The notes under the pieces are model-generated. The model saw only the letters and a list, made by a program, of their open reading frames with translations, did no database searches and was not told where the DNA came from. Shown in pieces: positions 8,945-18,181 of a stretch of DNA of 64,000 bases (position 1 is the first letter of the stretch; every line of letters begins with the position of its first letter). The position numbers and the translations under genes are program-made. The DNA comes from Bacteroidota bacterium. Its GTDB lineage: Bacteria; Bacteroidota; Bacteroidia; Chitinophagales; Chitinophagaceae. The stretch spans positions 279,541-343,540 of the forward strand of contig JAEWJK010000005.1 of NCBI GenBank assembly GCA_023386555.1. Direction: 5' to 3'.

Positions 8945-9388
8945 ATGGAAATAAACATTAATACACCAGCAATACTTTTTCCTGCGATTAGTTTGATAAT
9001 GTTAGCATATACCAACCGTTTCCTGGCTCTCAGCAACAGAATCAGGAATTTGCATGAACGTTATGAAAAAGGAGAGAAGCAGGAAATTCTACATGGTCAA
9101 ATAAAGAATCTACGTTATCGGCTTAACATTATCAAGAATATGCAGGCTTTAGGTGTAATTAGCTTTATCAGTTGTATTCTATGCATGTATTTTATTTACA
9201 TAGAATGGATGGAATTTGCACATGCGGTTTTTGCCTTCAGCCTTATCACTTTTTCTCTTTCCTTATTATTATCACTTCTGGAAATTCAAAAAAGCACCAA
9301 AGCACTTGAACTTGAATTAAGCGATATGGAAGGTTTGGAAGATCCTTCGATGGTGGATTATATAAGGAACAAGTTTAACAGGGATTAA
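8945..9388 (+). CDS. DUF2721-family membrane protein
   Basis: 147 residues. An N-terminal hydrophobic segment (about 7-25, IFPAISLIMLAYTNRFLAL-like) is followed by a charged amphipathic region with SNRIRNLHERY and then two adjacent transmembrane segments (about 74-93 and 96-122), ending in a charged tail. The NRFLALSNRIR motif and the three-helix pattern match the DUF2721 family, whose function is not known. It stands alone between icd and the ABC exporter gene, with which it is convergent (two bases between the stop codons). Confidence 0.75.
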   Translation: MEININTPAILFPAISLIMLAYTNRFLALSNRIRNLHERYEKGEKQEILHGQIKNLRYRLNIIKNMQALGVISFISCILCMYFIYIEWMEFAHAVFAFSLITFSLSLLLSLLEIQKSTKALELELSDMEGLEDPSMVDYIRNKFNRD

Positions 9389-9390
9389 GC

Positions 9391-11178
9391 TTAACCTGGA
9401 ATTGCAGCTGAACCTTTTCTCTCACCTATCTGTTGTCTCCACATAGCATAATACAAACCTTTATCATTAATTAGATCTAAGTGAGTTCCAGTTTCAACAA
9501 CTTGTCCTTTTTCCAAAACATAAATTCTGTCTGCATGCATAATCGTGCTAAGTCTATGTGCGATCAAAACAGATATTTGTTCTTTCTCATCTGATATTTT
9601 TCGAATGGTATTTGTGATCTCTTCTTCAGTGATGCTATCAAGTGATGAAGTGGCTTCATCAAATATCAATAAATGTGGATGACGTAACAATGCTCTTGCG
9701 ATGCTCAATCTTTGTTTTTCACCACCACTCAGCTTCAATCCACCCTCACCGATCATTGTATCTATACCATTTTCTGCTCTTGCCAAAAGATTCTGGCAAC
9801 TGGCTTTATACATTGCATCTTTCAGGTCATCATCAGTAGCAGACGGATTAACAAAACTCAGGTTTTCTTTAATCGTTCCTGCAAAAAGTTGTGTGTCTTG
9901 TGTAACGAATCCGATTTGGTTTCTTAATTCATCAAAATCCATATCGTTACTATCAACACCATTGTATTTAATATGACCTTCCTGTGGACGATATAATCCA
10001 ACCAACAACTTCACCAATGTACTTTTGCCTGCACCCGAAGGACCAACAAAAGCAATGGTCTCACCCTTTTTTACATCAAAAGAAATATTGTCTAATGCTT
10101 TGTATTGTGCTGTTTGGTGTTTGAAAGAAACATTCACAAATTCGAGTTCTTCTATCATTCCAACTTTTGCAGGGTTCGTTGGCTTCACCTCAACTTTTTT
10201 CTGCATTACATTGTGAAAATTGTTGATAGAAGCTTCAGCTTCACGATAAGAAATGATGATGTTTCCAATTTCCTGCATTGGTCCGAAAATGAAAAAGCCA
10301 TAAAACTGAAGTGTAATGAATTCTCCAGGAGTAAGATAATCCCTGAATATTAGTAATAACAATGTAAAGCTAATGACCTGTCTTAAAAAGTTAACCAACG
10401 TTCCCTGCACAAAGCTAATCATCCGGATGCTTTTCACTTTTCTCAACTCAAGTCCAAGTATTTTATAAGTGTTGTTGTTCAGTCTTTTTACTTCCTGTTC
10501 AGTCAGCCCAAGACTTTTTACGAGTTCAATATTTCTTAAAGATTCTGTAGTTGTTCCGGCAAGTGCAGTGGTTTCTTTTACAATGTTCTTTTGAATGGAT
10601 TTGATATTCTTACTCAGCCTGTTTGTTACCATTGCTAAAATGATAATACCACCGACATATACCGGCATAATGCTCCAATGTTTACTTGTCGCATAAATAG
10701 AAACGAATACAATACTTATTAAAATGGCAAATACAACATTGATGAATAAGCTGATGAATTTTTCTGTGTCGGCTCTTACTTTAGTTAATATAGAAAGTGT
10801 TTCACCACTTCGTTGATCTTCAAATTCCTGGTAAGGTAATCTCATTGAATGACGCAATCCATCTGTAAAGATCTTTGCACCAAATTTTTGAATGATCACA
10901 TTGACAAAATAATCCTGGAATGCTTTGGCAATACGACTCACCATTGCTGTTCCTACCAATAAACCTAAGTACAGGAGTATTCCACTGATGAATTGGCTTT
11001 CAGTTCTTGGTTCAGTCTTTTCGGTATCAAAGAAATGAGGGTGGTTGGCAAACTTATCTATTACTTTTCCGATCAATAAAGGATCGAATAAGGAGAACAC
11101 CTGGTTGACAGAAGCAAGAAATATTGCTAAAACGATCAGCCATTTATAAGGTTTAAGGTATTGCAGTAGCAATTTCAT
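9391..11178 (-). CDS. ABC exporter, fused transmembrane and ATPase domains
   Basis: 595-residue type IV (MsbA/Sav1866-like) half-transporter, expected to work as an inner-membrane homodimer. Six transmembrane helices fall in the first 320 residues, starting at WLIVLAIFLASVNQVFSLF. The nucleotide-binding domain (about 340-580) has Walker A GPSGAGKST, Q-loop TQDTQLF, signature LSGGEKQR, Walker B LLIFDEATSS and switch histidine IAHRLST. Substrate cannot be read from sequence; lipid or drug export are the family options. Single gene, convergent with DUF2721 upstream and divergent from ruvB. Confidence 0.9.
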   Translation of the reverse strand: MKLLLQYLKPYKWLIVLAIFLASVNQVFSLFDPLLIGKVIDKFANHPHFFDTEKTEPRTESQFISGILLYLGLLVGTAMVSRIAKAFQDYFVNVIIQKFGAKIFTDGLRHSMRLPYQEFEDQRSGETLSILTKVRADTEKFISLFINVVFAILISIVFVSIYATSKHWSIMPVYVGGIIILAMVTNRLSKNIKSIQKNIVKETTALAGTTTESLRNIELVKSLGLTEQEVKRLNNNTYKILGLELRKVKSIRMISFVQGTLVNFLRQVISFTLLLLIFRDYLTPGEFITLQFYGFFIFGPMQEIGNIIISYREAEASINNFHNVMQKKVEVKPTNPAKVGMIEELEFVNVSFKHQTAQYKALDNISFDVKKGETIAFVGPSGAGKSTLVKLLVGLYRPQEGHIKYNGVDSNDMDFDELRNQIGFVTQDTQLFAGTIKENLSFVNPSATDDDLKDAMYKASCQNLLARAENGIDTMIGEGGLKLSGGEKQRLSIARALLRHPHLLIFDEATSSLDSITEEEITNTIRKISDEKEQISVLIAHRLSTIMHADRIYVLEKGQVVETGTHLDLINDKGLYYAMWRQQIGERKGSAAIPG

Positions 11179-11317
11179 CTATAATAATTTTGTAGGCCTT
11201 CAATTAAGAAAAGAAAGGTAAATGAATTGTTTTGATTGTCAATTACCATGCAACCAGTCTGTTTCTGCCAAGATGACTTGAATTAGAAAGTCGTTCAGTA
11301 ATTACTAAATTGCAGCC

Positions 11318-12346
11318 ATGTCTAATCCCAATCTGAATACTGGTAAAGAAGTTTTAAGTGCTGCTGATAAAGAGTTTGAGAACAGTATCCGGCCAAGAGA
11401 GATAGATGATTTTTCCGGTCAAAGCCAGATCATTGAAAACTTGATCATCTTTATCAAAGCAGCAAAGATGAGAGGTGAAGCATTGGATCATGTATTGTTT
11501 CATGGTCCTCCAGGTTTAGGTAAAACAACACTTAGTCGGATTGTTGCAAATGAGTTAGGCGTGAATATTAAAGAAACATCAGGACCTGTTATTGAAAAGC
11601 CTGGTGATCTTGCAGGATTACTCACCAATCTTCAACCCAATGATGTTTTATTTATTGATGAGATTCACCGGATGAGTACTGTGGTAGAAGAATATCTCTA
11701 TGCTGCCATGGAAGATTTTCGGATCGATATTATGATCGATAGCGGACCAAATGCAAGAAGTATTCAGCTTTCACTCAACCAATTCACATTGATCGGAGCA
11801 ACCACTAGAAGCGGATTGTTAACTGCACCATTGCTGTCAAGATTTGGAATCAAATCAAGGCTGGAGTATTATCATTCTGATGTATTAAAGAAGATTATTG
11901 AGAGAAGTGCAGCCATTTTAGGAACGTCAATCACTTCTGAAGCATCTCATGAAATTTCAAGAAGAAGTAGAGGTACTCCGAGAATTGCCAATGGATTGCT
12001 GAGAAGAGTAAGAGATTTTGCACAGGTATTGAATGATGGCCAAATAGATTTCGGTATCACCCAACATGCACTAAAAGCATTGAATGTTGATGAGCATGGT
12101 TTGGATGAAATGGATAACCGAATTCTGTCATGCATCATCGATAAATTCAAAGGTGGACCCGTTGGAATTACTACCATCGCTACTGCTGTTGGAGAAGAGC
12201 CTGGAACCTTAGAAGAAGTATATGAACCGTTTTTAATCCAGGAAGGCTTTTTACAACGTACGCCAAGAGGCAGAGAAGTTACATCAAAAGCTTATGAACA
12301 TTTAGGAAGAAAACCTCAAAAAGGAAATCAAACCGGATTGTTTTAA
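11318..12346 (+). CDS. ruvB: Holliday junction branch migration helicase RuvB
   Basis: AAA+ motor that with RuvA drives branch migration during recombinational repair. 342 residues, usual length. Walker A GPPGLGKT at 63-70, Walker B LFIDEIHRM, the RuvB-specific beta-hairpin region (DIMIDSGPNARSIQL), sensor 1 GATTR, arginine finger region LLSRFG, and a C-terminal winged helix from about 260 (DEMDNRIL, GGPVGITTIA, EEVYEPFLIQEGFLQRTPRGR). A strong hairpin terminator follows. No ruvA or ruvC nearby. Confidence 0.97.
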   Translation: MSNPNLNTGKEVLSAADKEFENSIRPREIDDFSGQSQIIENLIIFIKAAKMRGEALDHVLFHGPPGLGKTTLSRIVANELGVNIKETSGPVIEKPGDLAGLLTNLQPNDVLFIDEIHRMSTVVEEYLYAAMEDFRIDIMIDSGPNARSIQLSLNQFTLIGATTRSGLLTAPLLSRFGIKSRLEYYHSDVLKKIIERSAAILGTSITSEASHEISRRSRGTPRIANGLLRRVRDFAQVLNDGQIDFGITQHALKALNVDEHGLDEMDNRILSCIIDKFKGGPVGITTIATAVGEEPGTLEEVYEPFLIQEGFLQRTPRGREVTSKAYEHLGRKPQKGNQTGLF

Positions 12347-12353
12347 AAATAAG

Positions 12354-12379
12354 AAAAGCCACTCGGTTGAGTGGCTTTT
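12354..12379. terminator. Bidirectional terminator after ruvB
   Basis: Stem AAAAGCCACTC / GAGTGGCTTTT with a GGTT loop and a T-run on each strand; it separates ruvB from the convergent response-regulator gene. Confidence 0.9.
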
Positions 12380-12401
12380 TCAAAACATGTATCTCGAAAT
12401 T

Positions 12402-13100
12402 TTATGGAGCTACCAACCTGAAGCCGTTACCATGTATGTTAACGATCTCAATGTTAGAATCTTCCTTCAGGTATTTACGAAGCTTAGCAATATAAACGTC
12501 CATACTTCTACCATTGAAATAAGTATCGCTGCCCCAGATCTTTTTCAAAGCTCTTTCTCTTGGCAAAAGATCATTCTTATGTTCCGCCAGCATTTTCAAT
12601 AACTCATTCTCTTTTGGAGAAAGCGTTTGTGTTCTGCCATCTACGATCAATTGGCGAAGCTTTGGATTGAAATGATAGTTACCGAGATCAAACTCTACAT
12701 TTTCAGATTCTTTATTCAACTCTTCATTTCTTTTCAGGATTGCTTTTATTTTCAGCAAAAGCACTTCACTATCGAAAGGCTTGGTAATATAATCATCAGC
12801 ACCAAGTTTATAACCCTGGATGATGTCTTCTTTCATCGTTTTCGCACTTAAGAAGAAAAGTGGAATATCCGGATCTACATCACGAATTTCTTCAGCCAAT
12901 GTAAATCCGTCCATATTAGGCATCATTACATCTAAAAGACATATATCAAACTTTTCACGCTGAAAAGCAGCAAGACCTAAACGGCCATCTCTTTCAAGCG
13001 TAACATCATAATCATTCAACTCCAGGTAATTTTTTAAAACCATTCCAAGATTCTGATCGTCTTCACAAAGCAGGATCCTGTATTTCTTTTTTTCGTCCAT
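12402..13100 (-). CDS. OmpR/PhoB-family response regulator (RprY-like), no kinase adjacent
   Basis: 232 residues. Receiver domain 1-120 with the acidic pair D14-D15, phospho-acceptor D57 in CLLDVMMPNMDG, S85 and K107 (TKPFD). The effector is an OmpR-type winged helix (about 135-230) with LSPKENELLKMLAEH, the recognition region RSMDVYIAKLRKYLKEDSNIEI and INIHGNGFRLV. The closest remembered relatives are Bacteroidota RprY-like regulators. No histidine kinase gene neighbours it; the only kinase in the window is the PAS kinase at 50.8 kb. Target genes unknown. Confidence 0.9.
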   Translation of the reverse strand: MDEKKKYRILLCEDDQNLGMVLKNYLELNDYDVTLERDGRLGLAAFQREKFDICLLDVMMPNMDGFTLAEEIRDVDPDIPLFFLSAKTMKEDIIQGYKLGADDYITKPFDSEVLLLKIKAILKRNEELNKESENVEFDLGNYHFNPKLRQLIVDGRTQTLSPKENELLKMLAEHKNDLLPRERALKKIWGSDTYFNGRSMDVYIAKLRKYLKEDSNIEIVNIHGNGFRLVAP

Positions 13101-13322
13101 GTTTAATGTTTTGTATAAACTAAGATAATGAATTGTAAAGCTATGAGATACAATGCATATTTTGTTAAACAGTTCTACAACATTTAAGCCAGTCTTTTTT
13201 ATTTTCCTGTTCGTTTCAAACTGGATAATTACGCTTTTCTGATAAAAGATGGCCTTTATAGCTTGTAGATATGTTCGACAAAATATTACCTTAACGGTTT
13301 AATAAAACCAATCCTGTAGGCA

Positions 13323-14861
13323 ATGTCTGAGAATTTTTTGGAAGTTATCAAAGCTGGCTATTCATTTAAAGGGGAGAAAGCAAAGATAGGAGTGGCAATG
13401 CTTAATGGAACTGTGGTTCCGGATGCAGAAATTTATCTTCCGCTGAAAACCATGAACAGGCATGGATTAATTGCAGGTGCTACCGGAACAGGAAAAACAA
13501 AAACCCTCCAGTTGATTAGTGAAGTGCTGAGTGATCATAGTGTTCCGGTTTTGTTGATGGACATCAAAGGTGATCTCAGTGGTTTAGCCGCAACAGGTTC
13601 AGTGAATGATAAGATAACTGAACGTATAAAGTTGTTAAATATTGAACATACACCTTCGGCTTATCCTGTTGAATTGCTCAGTTTAAATAAAGGTAATGGT
13701 GTTCAGTTGAGAGCTACTGTAACTGAATTTGGGCCTATTCTGCTGAGTAAAATACTTGGATTGAACGATACTCAAAGTGGACTGGTAGCAATGATTTTTA
13801 AGTATTGCGATGATAACAAACTGCCTTTACTTGACCTGAAAGATTTTATTAAAGTATTGCAATACATCAGCAATGAGGGTAAGCAGGAAATCGAATCTAC
13901 TTACGGCAAAATATCCACCACCTCTACCGGAACGATCCTGAGAAAAGTGGTAGAATTACAGCAACAGGGTGCTGATGTTTTCTTTGGCGAAAGGAGTTTT
14001 GAAGTGGAAGACCTGATGCGTATTTCGGATGATGGCAGAGGGATGATCAATATTCTTCGGGTAACAGACATGCAGGATCGTCCCAAACTGTTCTCAACTT
14101 TTATGTTACAACTATTGGCAGAGTTATATGCCGTTTCTCCGGAAGAAGGAGACCTGGATAAGCCAAAGCTTGTGATGTTTATTGATGAAGCACATCTTTT
14201 ATTTGAAGAAGCCACCGATGCATTATTAGATCAAATGGAAACGGTGATCAAGCTAATTCGATCGAAGGGGATTGGAATTTTCTTTTGTACGCAAAATCCA
14301 CAGGACATTCCGGCTTCCATTCTCAGTCAATTGGGATTGAAAGTTCAACATGCACTGCGAGCTTTTACTGCTGCAGATCGCAAAACGATTAAGCAGGCTG
14401 CCGAAAATTTTCCTGAAACTGATTTTTATAAAACAGCCGATTTGCTAACTCAAATGGGAATTGGAGAAGCTTTCATTACCCTTTTAAATGAAAAAGGTAT
14501 TCCAACTCCTTTAGTGCATACGATGTTAGCTCCACCAAAAAGCCGGATGGATATTCTTACAGATACGGAGATACAGCAACTAACAGCTCAAAGTAAATTA
14601 GCTAGGAAATATGGTGAAGATGTTGATAATCATAGTGCTTATGAAATTCTTCAACAGAAGTTGGAAATAGCTTCGGAAACAGAGACTGCAGAAGAAAGAT
14701 CCAAACCATCAAATTCAAAAAAGCCACAAAAAGAAGATAGTTTCTTTGATAGTCCGATAGTTAAACAGGTTGGTAGAACGGCAGCCAGTGTGATTACCAG
14801 GAGTTTATTGGGTGCTTTAGGTCTTGGAGGAACTGCACGTAGAAGGAAAAGTCTGTGGTAA
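13323..14861 (+). CDS. HerA-like ATPase (DUF853 / YjgR family)
   Basis: 512 residues. FtsK/HerA-type P-loop ATPase: Walker A GATGTGKT (52-59), DIKGDLSGLA shortly after, Walker B LVMFIDEAHLLFEEA near 285, and FFCTQNPQDIPASILSQLGLKVQHALRAFT, the sensor region characteristic of the DUF853/YjgR group. The tail has a charged linker and a hydrophobic patch (ASVITRSLLGALGLGG) before the end. The family is annotated as a DNA helicase or translocase-like NTPase; its cellular role is not established. Single gene between the response regulator and rplS. Confidence 0.85.
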   Translation: MSENFLEVIKAGYSFKGEKAKIGVAMLNGTVVPDAEIYLPLKTMNRHGLIAGATGTGKTKTLQLISEVLSDHSVPVLLMDIKGDLSGLAATGSVNDKITERIKLLNIEHTPSAYPVELLSLNKGNGVQLRATVTEFGPILLSKILGLNDTQSGLVAMIFKYCDDNKLPLLDLKDFIKVLQYISNEGKQEIESTYGKISTTSTGTILRKVVELQQQGADVFFGERSFEVEDLMRISDDGRGMINILRVTDMQDRPKLFSTFMLQLLAELYAVSPEEGDLDKPKLVMFIDEAHLLFEEATDALLDQMETVIKLIRSKGIGIFFCTQNPQDIPASILSQLGLKVQHALRAFTAADRKTIKQAAENFPETDFYKTADLLTQMGIGEAFITLLNEKGIPTPLVHTMLAPPKSRMDILTDTEIQQLTAQSKLARKYGEDVDNHSAYEILQQKLEIASETETAEERSKPSNSKKPQKEDSFFDSPIVKQVGRTAASVITRSLLGALGLGGTARRRKSLW

Positions 14862-14940
14862 TCGTATGTAGAGAAAACGATATTTGCTTTTTATAAAGGG
14901 AAAACTTTCAATTTTATTTCCCATTTAGATTTAAAGCCCT

Positions 14941-14948
14941 TACTTTTG
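14941..14948 (+). promoter_or_regulatory. Candidate -7 promoter box of rplS
   Basis: TACTTTTG, matching TAnnTTTG, 23 bases before the rplS ATG. A TTTC sits 20 bases upstream (14917-14920) where the -33 TTTG would be expected. Confidence 0.5.
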
Positions 14949-14971
14949 CCTCCCGTTAAAAAATTTCAATT

Positions 14972-15325
14972 ATGAACGCAGCAGTTCAGTTTGTGCAGGA
15001 GCAGCTTACGCAAAAAGTGGAAACTCCAAAGTTTAAAGCAGGTGATAATATCACTGTTAACTATAAGATTGTTGAAGGTGGTAAAGAACGTATCCAGAGC
15101 TTTCGTGGAGATGTAATCAAGAAGCAGGGAGCAGGTACTACTGCTACTTTTACTGTTCGTAAGATATCTGACGGTATAGGTGTCGAAAGACTTTTTCCGA
15201 TCTTTTCGCCAAATATTGACTCTATCGTATTGAATAAAGTGGGTAAAGTACGTCGTGCAAAACTGTATTACCTGAGAGAGAGAAGTGGTAAGAGTGCAAG
15301 GATTAAGGAAAAAAGAGTTAAGTAA
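14972..15325 (+). CDS. rplS: 50S ribosomal protein L19
   Basis: 117 residues, the usual length. Core L19 features are visible: FKAGDNITVNYKIVEGGKERIQSFRGDVI, ATFTVRKISDGIGVERLFPIFSPNIDSI, and VGKVRRAKLYYLRERSGKSARIKEK. L19 lies at the 30S-50S interface. In many bacteria rplS is behind rpsP-rimM-trmD; here it is alone, with its own -7 box and its own terminator. Confidence 0.98.
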   Translation: MNAAVQFVQEQLTQKVETPKFKAGDNITVNYKIVEGGKERIQSFRGDVIKKQGAGTTATFTVRKISDGIGVERLFPIFSPNIDSIVLNKVGKVRRAKLYYLRERSGKSARIKEKRVK

Positions 15326-15337
15326 TAACAAGATTAG

Positions 15338-15370
15338 AAAAAGCGGGGGTTTTTTAAACCTCCGCTTTTT
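15338..15370 (+). terminator. Rho-independent terminator of rplS
   Basis: Long stem AAGCGG-G-GGTTT paired with AAACC-T-CCGCTT, followed by a T-run; directly behind rplS. Confidence 0.9.
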
Positions 15371-15445
15371 TTATTTCTTATTTAAGCAAACTATTAACCT
15401 CAGGGGTAATCAATTACATTACCTTTGAAATCTAAAATCTATTTT

Positions 15446-15652
15446 ATGGGATCATTAGGAGCTACTGAAATCATCCTCATTATCATCGCTATACTTATTC
15501 TTTTTGGTGGCAGAAAAATTCCTGAATTAATGAGAGGAATGGGTAAAGGTATCAGAGAATTCAATGATGCCAAGAACAATGTGAAAAGAGAGATCGAGGA
15601 AAGTACTAACGAAAAGGAAACAAGATCAGCCACTAACACTACCAATCCATAA
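15446..15652 (+). CDS. tatA: Sec-independent translocase TatA/TatE
   Basis: 68 residues with ATG at 15446. An upstream in-frame TTG (15425) exists, but MGSLGATEII is the normal TatA beginning. A single N-terminal transmembrane helix (about 6-20, TEIILIIIAILILFGG), the FGGRKIPEL hinge, an amphipathic helix (MRGMGKGIREFNDAKN) and a charged, disordered tail are all visible. TatA oligomers form the variable pore for folded twin-arginine proteins. No tatC is adjacent in this window. Confidence 0.93.
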   Translation: MGSLGATEIILIIIAILILFGGRKIPELMRGMGKGIREFNDAKNNVKREIEESTNEKETRSATNTTNP

Positions 15653-15674
15653 TTACGGATTAACTTAATAATTT

Positions 15675-15703
15675 AAAGCGACAGTGACTTGTCGCTTTTT
15701 TAT
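15675..15703 (+). terminator. Terminator of tatA
   Basis: Stem AAAGCGACA / TGTCGCTTT with a six-base loop and a following T-run. Confidence 0.88.
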
Positions 15704-15851
15704 TGATACCTTTTCAATTTCTTTAACAGTTAAATGCAGATTGCTAACTAACTAAGTGTCAAAAAGTTGATTCTTAAAGATTTTAACAGCCTTATTCGAT
15801 TAAAAAAACCTTGTAATATACTCCACACGTTATCAGTAAAATTTTTATTGT

Positions 15852-15868
15852 TGTAGAAATTTTCTACA
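15852..15868. promoter_or_regulatory. Perfect dyad, candidate operator
   Basis: TGTAGAAA and TTTCTACA are exact reverse complements around a single T. It is embedded in AT-rich DNA about 70 bases upstream of a -7-like box (TATCTTTG). No T-run for a terminator; the shape fits a homodimer binding site. Confidence 0.4.
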
Positions 15869-16101
15869 GTTTTTAAGGTATATTAAAGAACATGCCAGAA
15901 AACGCTACAGCTGATTACTTCCGGTTGTGGCGAGTTATCTTTGCCCTGCGTTTCACAAAACTACTGCACCAAAAAGAGATAATAAGCATTACGAGCGAAC
16001 GACGAATAAAGAACCAGAGAAGAACCGTATTTGCTGGCTGGAAATCCCAATTGTTTCACTTAAAACGACCGTAGATGACAATTCAATTATTTGGTGTTAA
16101 T

Positions 16102-16866
16102 ATGAAAAATCCTGTGTCTTATGCAAAAGCTGTAATAGTTTGGTTCATATTCATAGCCCTTACTTTTTCTTTCATGTCATTTAAAAATGGCGTGAATAAT
16201 ACAAATACTACAAAAAAGGATAGTGCCGTTTCAGCTAAGTCTGAATTTCAAACGTTGATTGGTTCAACAGCTGAAGCAACAGTGGTAACTAGCACTACAG
16301 TTTCCTTATTGGAAACCTACCCTGAAGCAGTTGATTTCTTAGAGAAATATGTAGCTAAAGAAGGTAAACATTACGAGAAAATGAAGCCGAAAGCAGAGCC
16401 ATATTTTGAGCTTTATGATAAGATATTATCTTCTTACGGCGTACCAACCGAGTTAAAGTATTTAAGCGTTATTGAAAGTAACCTGAATAATAAAGCCGTT
16501 TCACCAGTTGGTGCTGCTGGTCCATGGCAATTTATGCCAGCCGATGGAAGAAGTTTTGGTTTGAAAGTGAATGGTAAAGTTGACGAGCGTAAAGATTTTA
16601 CAAAAAGTACCCACGCTGCAGCTAAGTATTTGAAGCAGATGTATCAAAGATTTGGTGATTGGTTACTGGTAGTTGCTTCTTATAATTGCGGACCTAATAA
16701 GGTTGCAAGAATAATGAAAGAAACAGGTGGAGAAACTTTCTGGGACATCCAACATCGTTTGCCGCTTGAAACGAGAAACCATGTGAAGAAATACATTAGT
16801 ATGCAGTACATTTTTGAAGGTGATGAAGTGGAAGTTTCAAGCCAGAATTCAGAGATGAATGGATAA
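16102..16866 (+). CDS. MltD/Slt-like lytic murein transglycosylase
   Basis: 254 residues from ATG 16102; an in-frame ATG at 16075 would add nine residues. An N-terminal hydrophobic segment (about 9-27, signal peptide or anchor) precedes a Ser/Thr linker and an SLT lysozyme-like domain (about 100-240). The catalytic glutamate is in LSVIESNLNNKAVSPVGAAGPWQFMP, with the family's GP-WQFMP and later LVVASYNCGPNKVARI. It cleaves peptidoglycan glycan strands in the periplasm, forming 1,6-anhydromuramyl ends. No C-terminal LysM repeats, unlike E. coli MltD. Convergent with pabB, sharing a terminator. Confidence 0.88.
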   Translation: MKNPVSYAKAVIVWFIFIALTFSFMSFKNGVNNTNTTKKDSAVSAKSEFQTLIGSTAEATVVTSTTVSLLETYPEAVDFLEKYVAKEGKHYEKMKPKAEPYFELYDKILSSYGVPTELKYLSVIESNLNNKAVSPVGAAGPWQFMPADGRSFGLKVNGKVDERKDFTKSTHAAAKYLKQMYQRFGDWLLVVASYNCGPNKVARIMKETGGETFWDIQHRLPLETRNHVKKYISMQYIFEGDEVEVSSQNSEMNG

Positions 16867-16888
16867 TAAGATTTTTATTCCTATGCTT

Positions 16889-16918
16889 AAAGGTGTTGTT
16901 AACTCAGCACCTTTTTTA
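16889..16918. terminator. Shared terminator of the transglycosylase gene and pabB
   Basis: Stem AAAGGTG / CACCTTT followed by T-runs; the loop contains the pabB stop codon, so the hairpin overlaps the end of pabB. Confidence 0.75.
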
Positions 16919-18176
16919 TTGCCTCAGCTTTTAGCAAACATTCTTCATATTCTTTTTCAGGATCACTGTAAAAAGTAATGCCTCCACCAACCTGGTAACT
17001 TAAGTAGCTGTTGCTTTGGTTGTACATAAGGCTCCTGATCACCACATTAAAATCAAAATTCCCATTAGGATCAATATAGCCTATGGAGCCGGAGAAAATT
17101 CCTCGTTTTGTTTTTTCGTAGTGCTCTATCAATTGCATCACTCTTCTTTTGGGTGCTCCTGTCATAGAACCCATTGGAAAAGTTGCATAGAGAATATCAG
17201 CAAAATCTACTTCATCTTTTATTTCACCAATTACGGTTGAGATCATTTGATGTACCTGGGGATAAGTATAAATACCAAATAACTCTTCTACTTCAACAGA
17301 ACCTTCTTTGCAAATCTTGCTGAGATCATTTCTCATCAGATCAACGATCATTACATTTTCACTCTTATCTTTTTGACTAGAAGAAAGTTCAACTTTTAAT
17401 TTTTCATCCGCATATGTATCTTGTAAATTTCTTCTGATAGTGCCTTTGATTGGCTGAGAGATTACCTTTCCATCTATTTTCCGTAAAAATCTTTCCGGAC
17501 TTGCACAAAGCAGATATTTATCATCCAACTTGTAAAATCCGGCAAATGGTGTGGGTGAAACACGGGTGAGTTTTTGATAGAGATCAAGCGGATCAATGTT
17601 GGCATTCTCAGTAAAAAACTCCTGGCAGAAATTGATCTCATAGCAATCTCCTTTTAAAATATGCTCCTGTAACTTTTTTATTGTTTGCAGGTAATCTACT
17701 TTCGGAATTTTTGGCAGAATTTGAACAGGTTGGGATGTTCTTTTATCGACCGATCTTATTTGAATCTGGTCAAAAATTTCTAAAGGTGAAATATCAGAAG
17801 AAGATATTTCTATCAGATCTTCCTTTTTCCTGATAAGAATATCGGGCACAAAAAGAAAAATATCAAGAAAGCCAACCTTATCAGGGTGATCAGAAACCAG
17901 CGGTTCAATTCTATTTTTCAGGTCATAATTCAGATGACCGAAAATCCAATTATTATCTGCATTGATGAAGGTTTTAAGATCATCAAACAGGTTTTCTGTC
18001 GGCAGAAATTTCTTTGTTGCATCAGCAGCTAAGATCCACTCCTCACCTGAATATTTATCTTTATAATTATGACTATCCAGGAAAAGAAAAATGTTGAACC
18101 GGTTAGCCCAGTTCAACATTTGCTGTTTAAATTTATCAATATCTTTTACCTGGCAGGTAGCTGTATTTCGCTTCAC
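16899..18176 (-). CDS. pabB: Aminodeoxychorismate synthase component I (PabB)
   Basis: Converts chorismate to 4-amino-4-deoxychorismate for folate synthesis, with glutaminase PabA. 425 residues. The chorismate-binding domain (about 160-425) shows DCYEINFCQEF, SPERFLR, the conserved PIKGTIRR, MIVDLMRNDLSKIC, HQMISTVIGE, FPMGSMTGAPKRRVMQLIE and GGGITFYSDPEKEYEECLLKA. The PIKGT motif, with the lysine that acts as nucleophile in PabB rather than the PIAGT of TrpE, supports PabB over anthranilate synthase. The acidic protein gene ends six bases upstream, suggesting co-transcription. No pabA or pabC here. Confidence 0.9.
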   Translation of the reverse strand: MKRNTATCQVKDIDKFKQQMLNWANRFNIFLFLDSHNYKDKYSGEEWILAADATKKFLPTENLFDDLKTFINADNNWIFGHLNYDLKNRIEPLVSDHPDKVGFLDIFLFVPDILIRKKEDLIEISSSDISPLEIFDQIQIRSVDKRTSQPVQILPKIPKVDYLQTIKKLQEHILKGDCYEINFCQEFFTENANIDPLDLYQKLTRVSPTPFAGFYKLDDKYLLCASPERFLRKIDGKVISQPIKGTIRRNLQDTYADEKLKVELSSSQKDKSENVMIVDLMRNDLSKICKEGSVEVEELFGIYTYPQVHQMISTVIGEIKDEVDFADILYATFPMGSMTGAPKRRVMQLIEHYEKTKRGIFSGSIGYIDPNGNFDFNVVIRSLMYNQSNSYLSYQVGGGITFYSDPEKEYEECLLKAEAIKKVLS

Positions 18177-18181
18177 AGGAA

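Larger units (their letters stand above)
15653..16101. other. Intergenic region before the lytic transglycosylase gene
   Basis: After the tatA terminator it holds a perfect dyad TGTAGAAATTTTCTACA (15852-15868, eight-base arms around one base) and a -7-like box TATCTTTG (15936-15943). A 60-codon frame (15892-16074) overlaps that box and resembles nothing known; I do not call it a gene. No other structure seen. Confidence 0.45.

Noticed and set aside
15892..16074. 60-codon ORF before the lytic transglycosylase gene
   Set aside because: It overlaps a -7-like box (15936-15943), is basic and low in recognisable structure, and resembles nothing I know.
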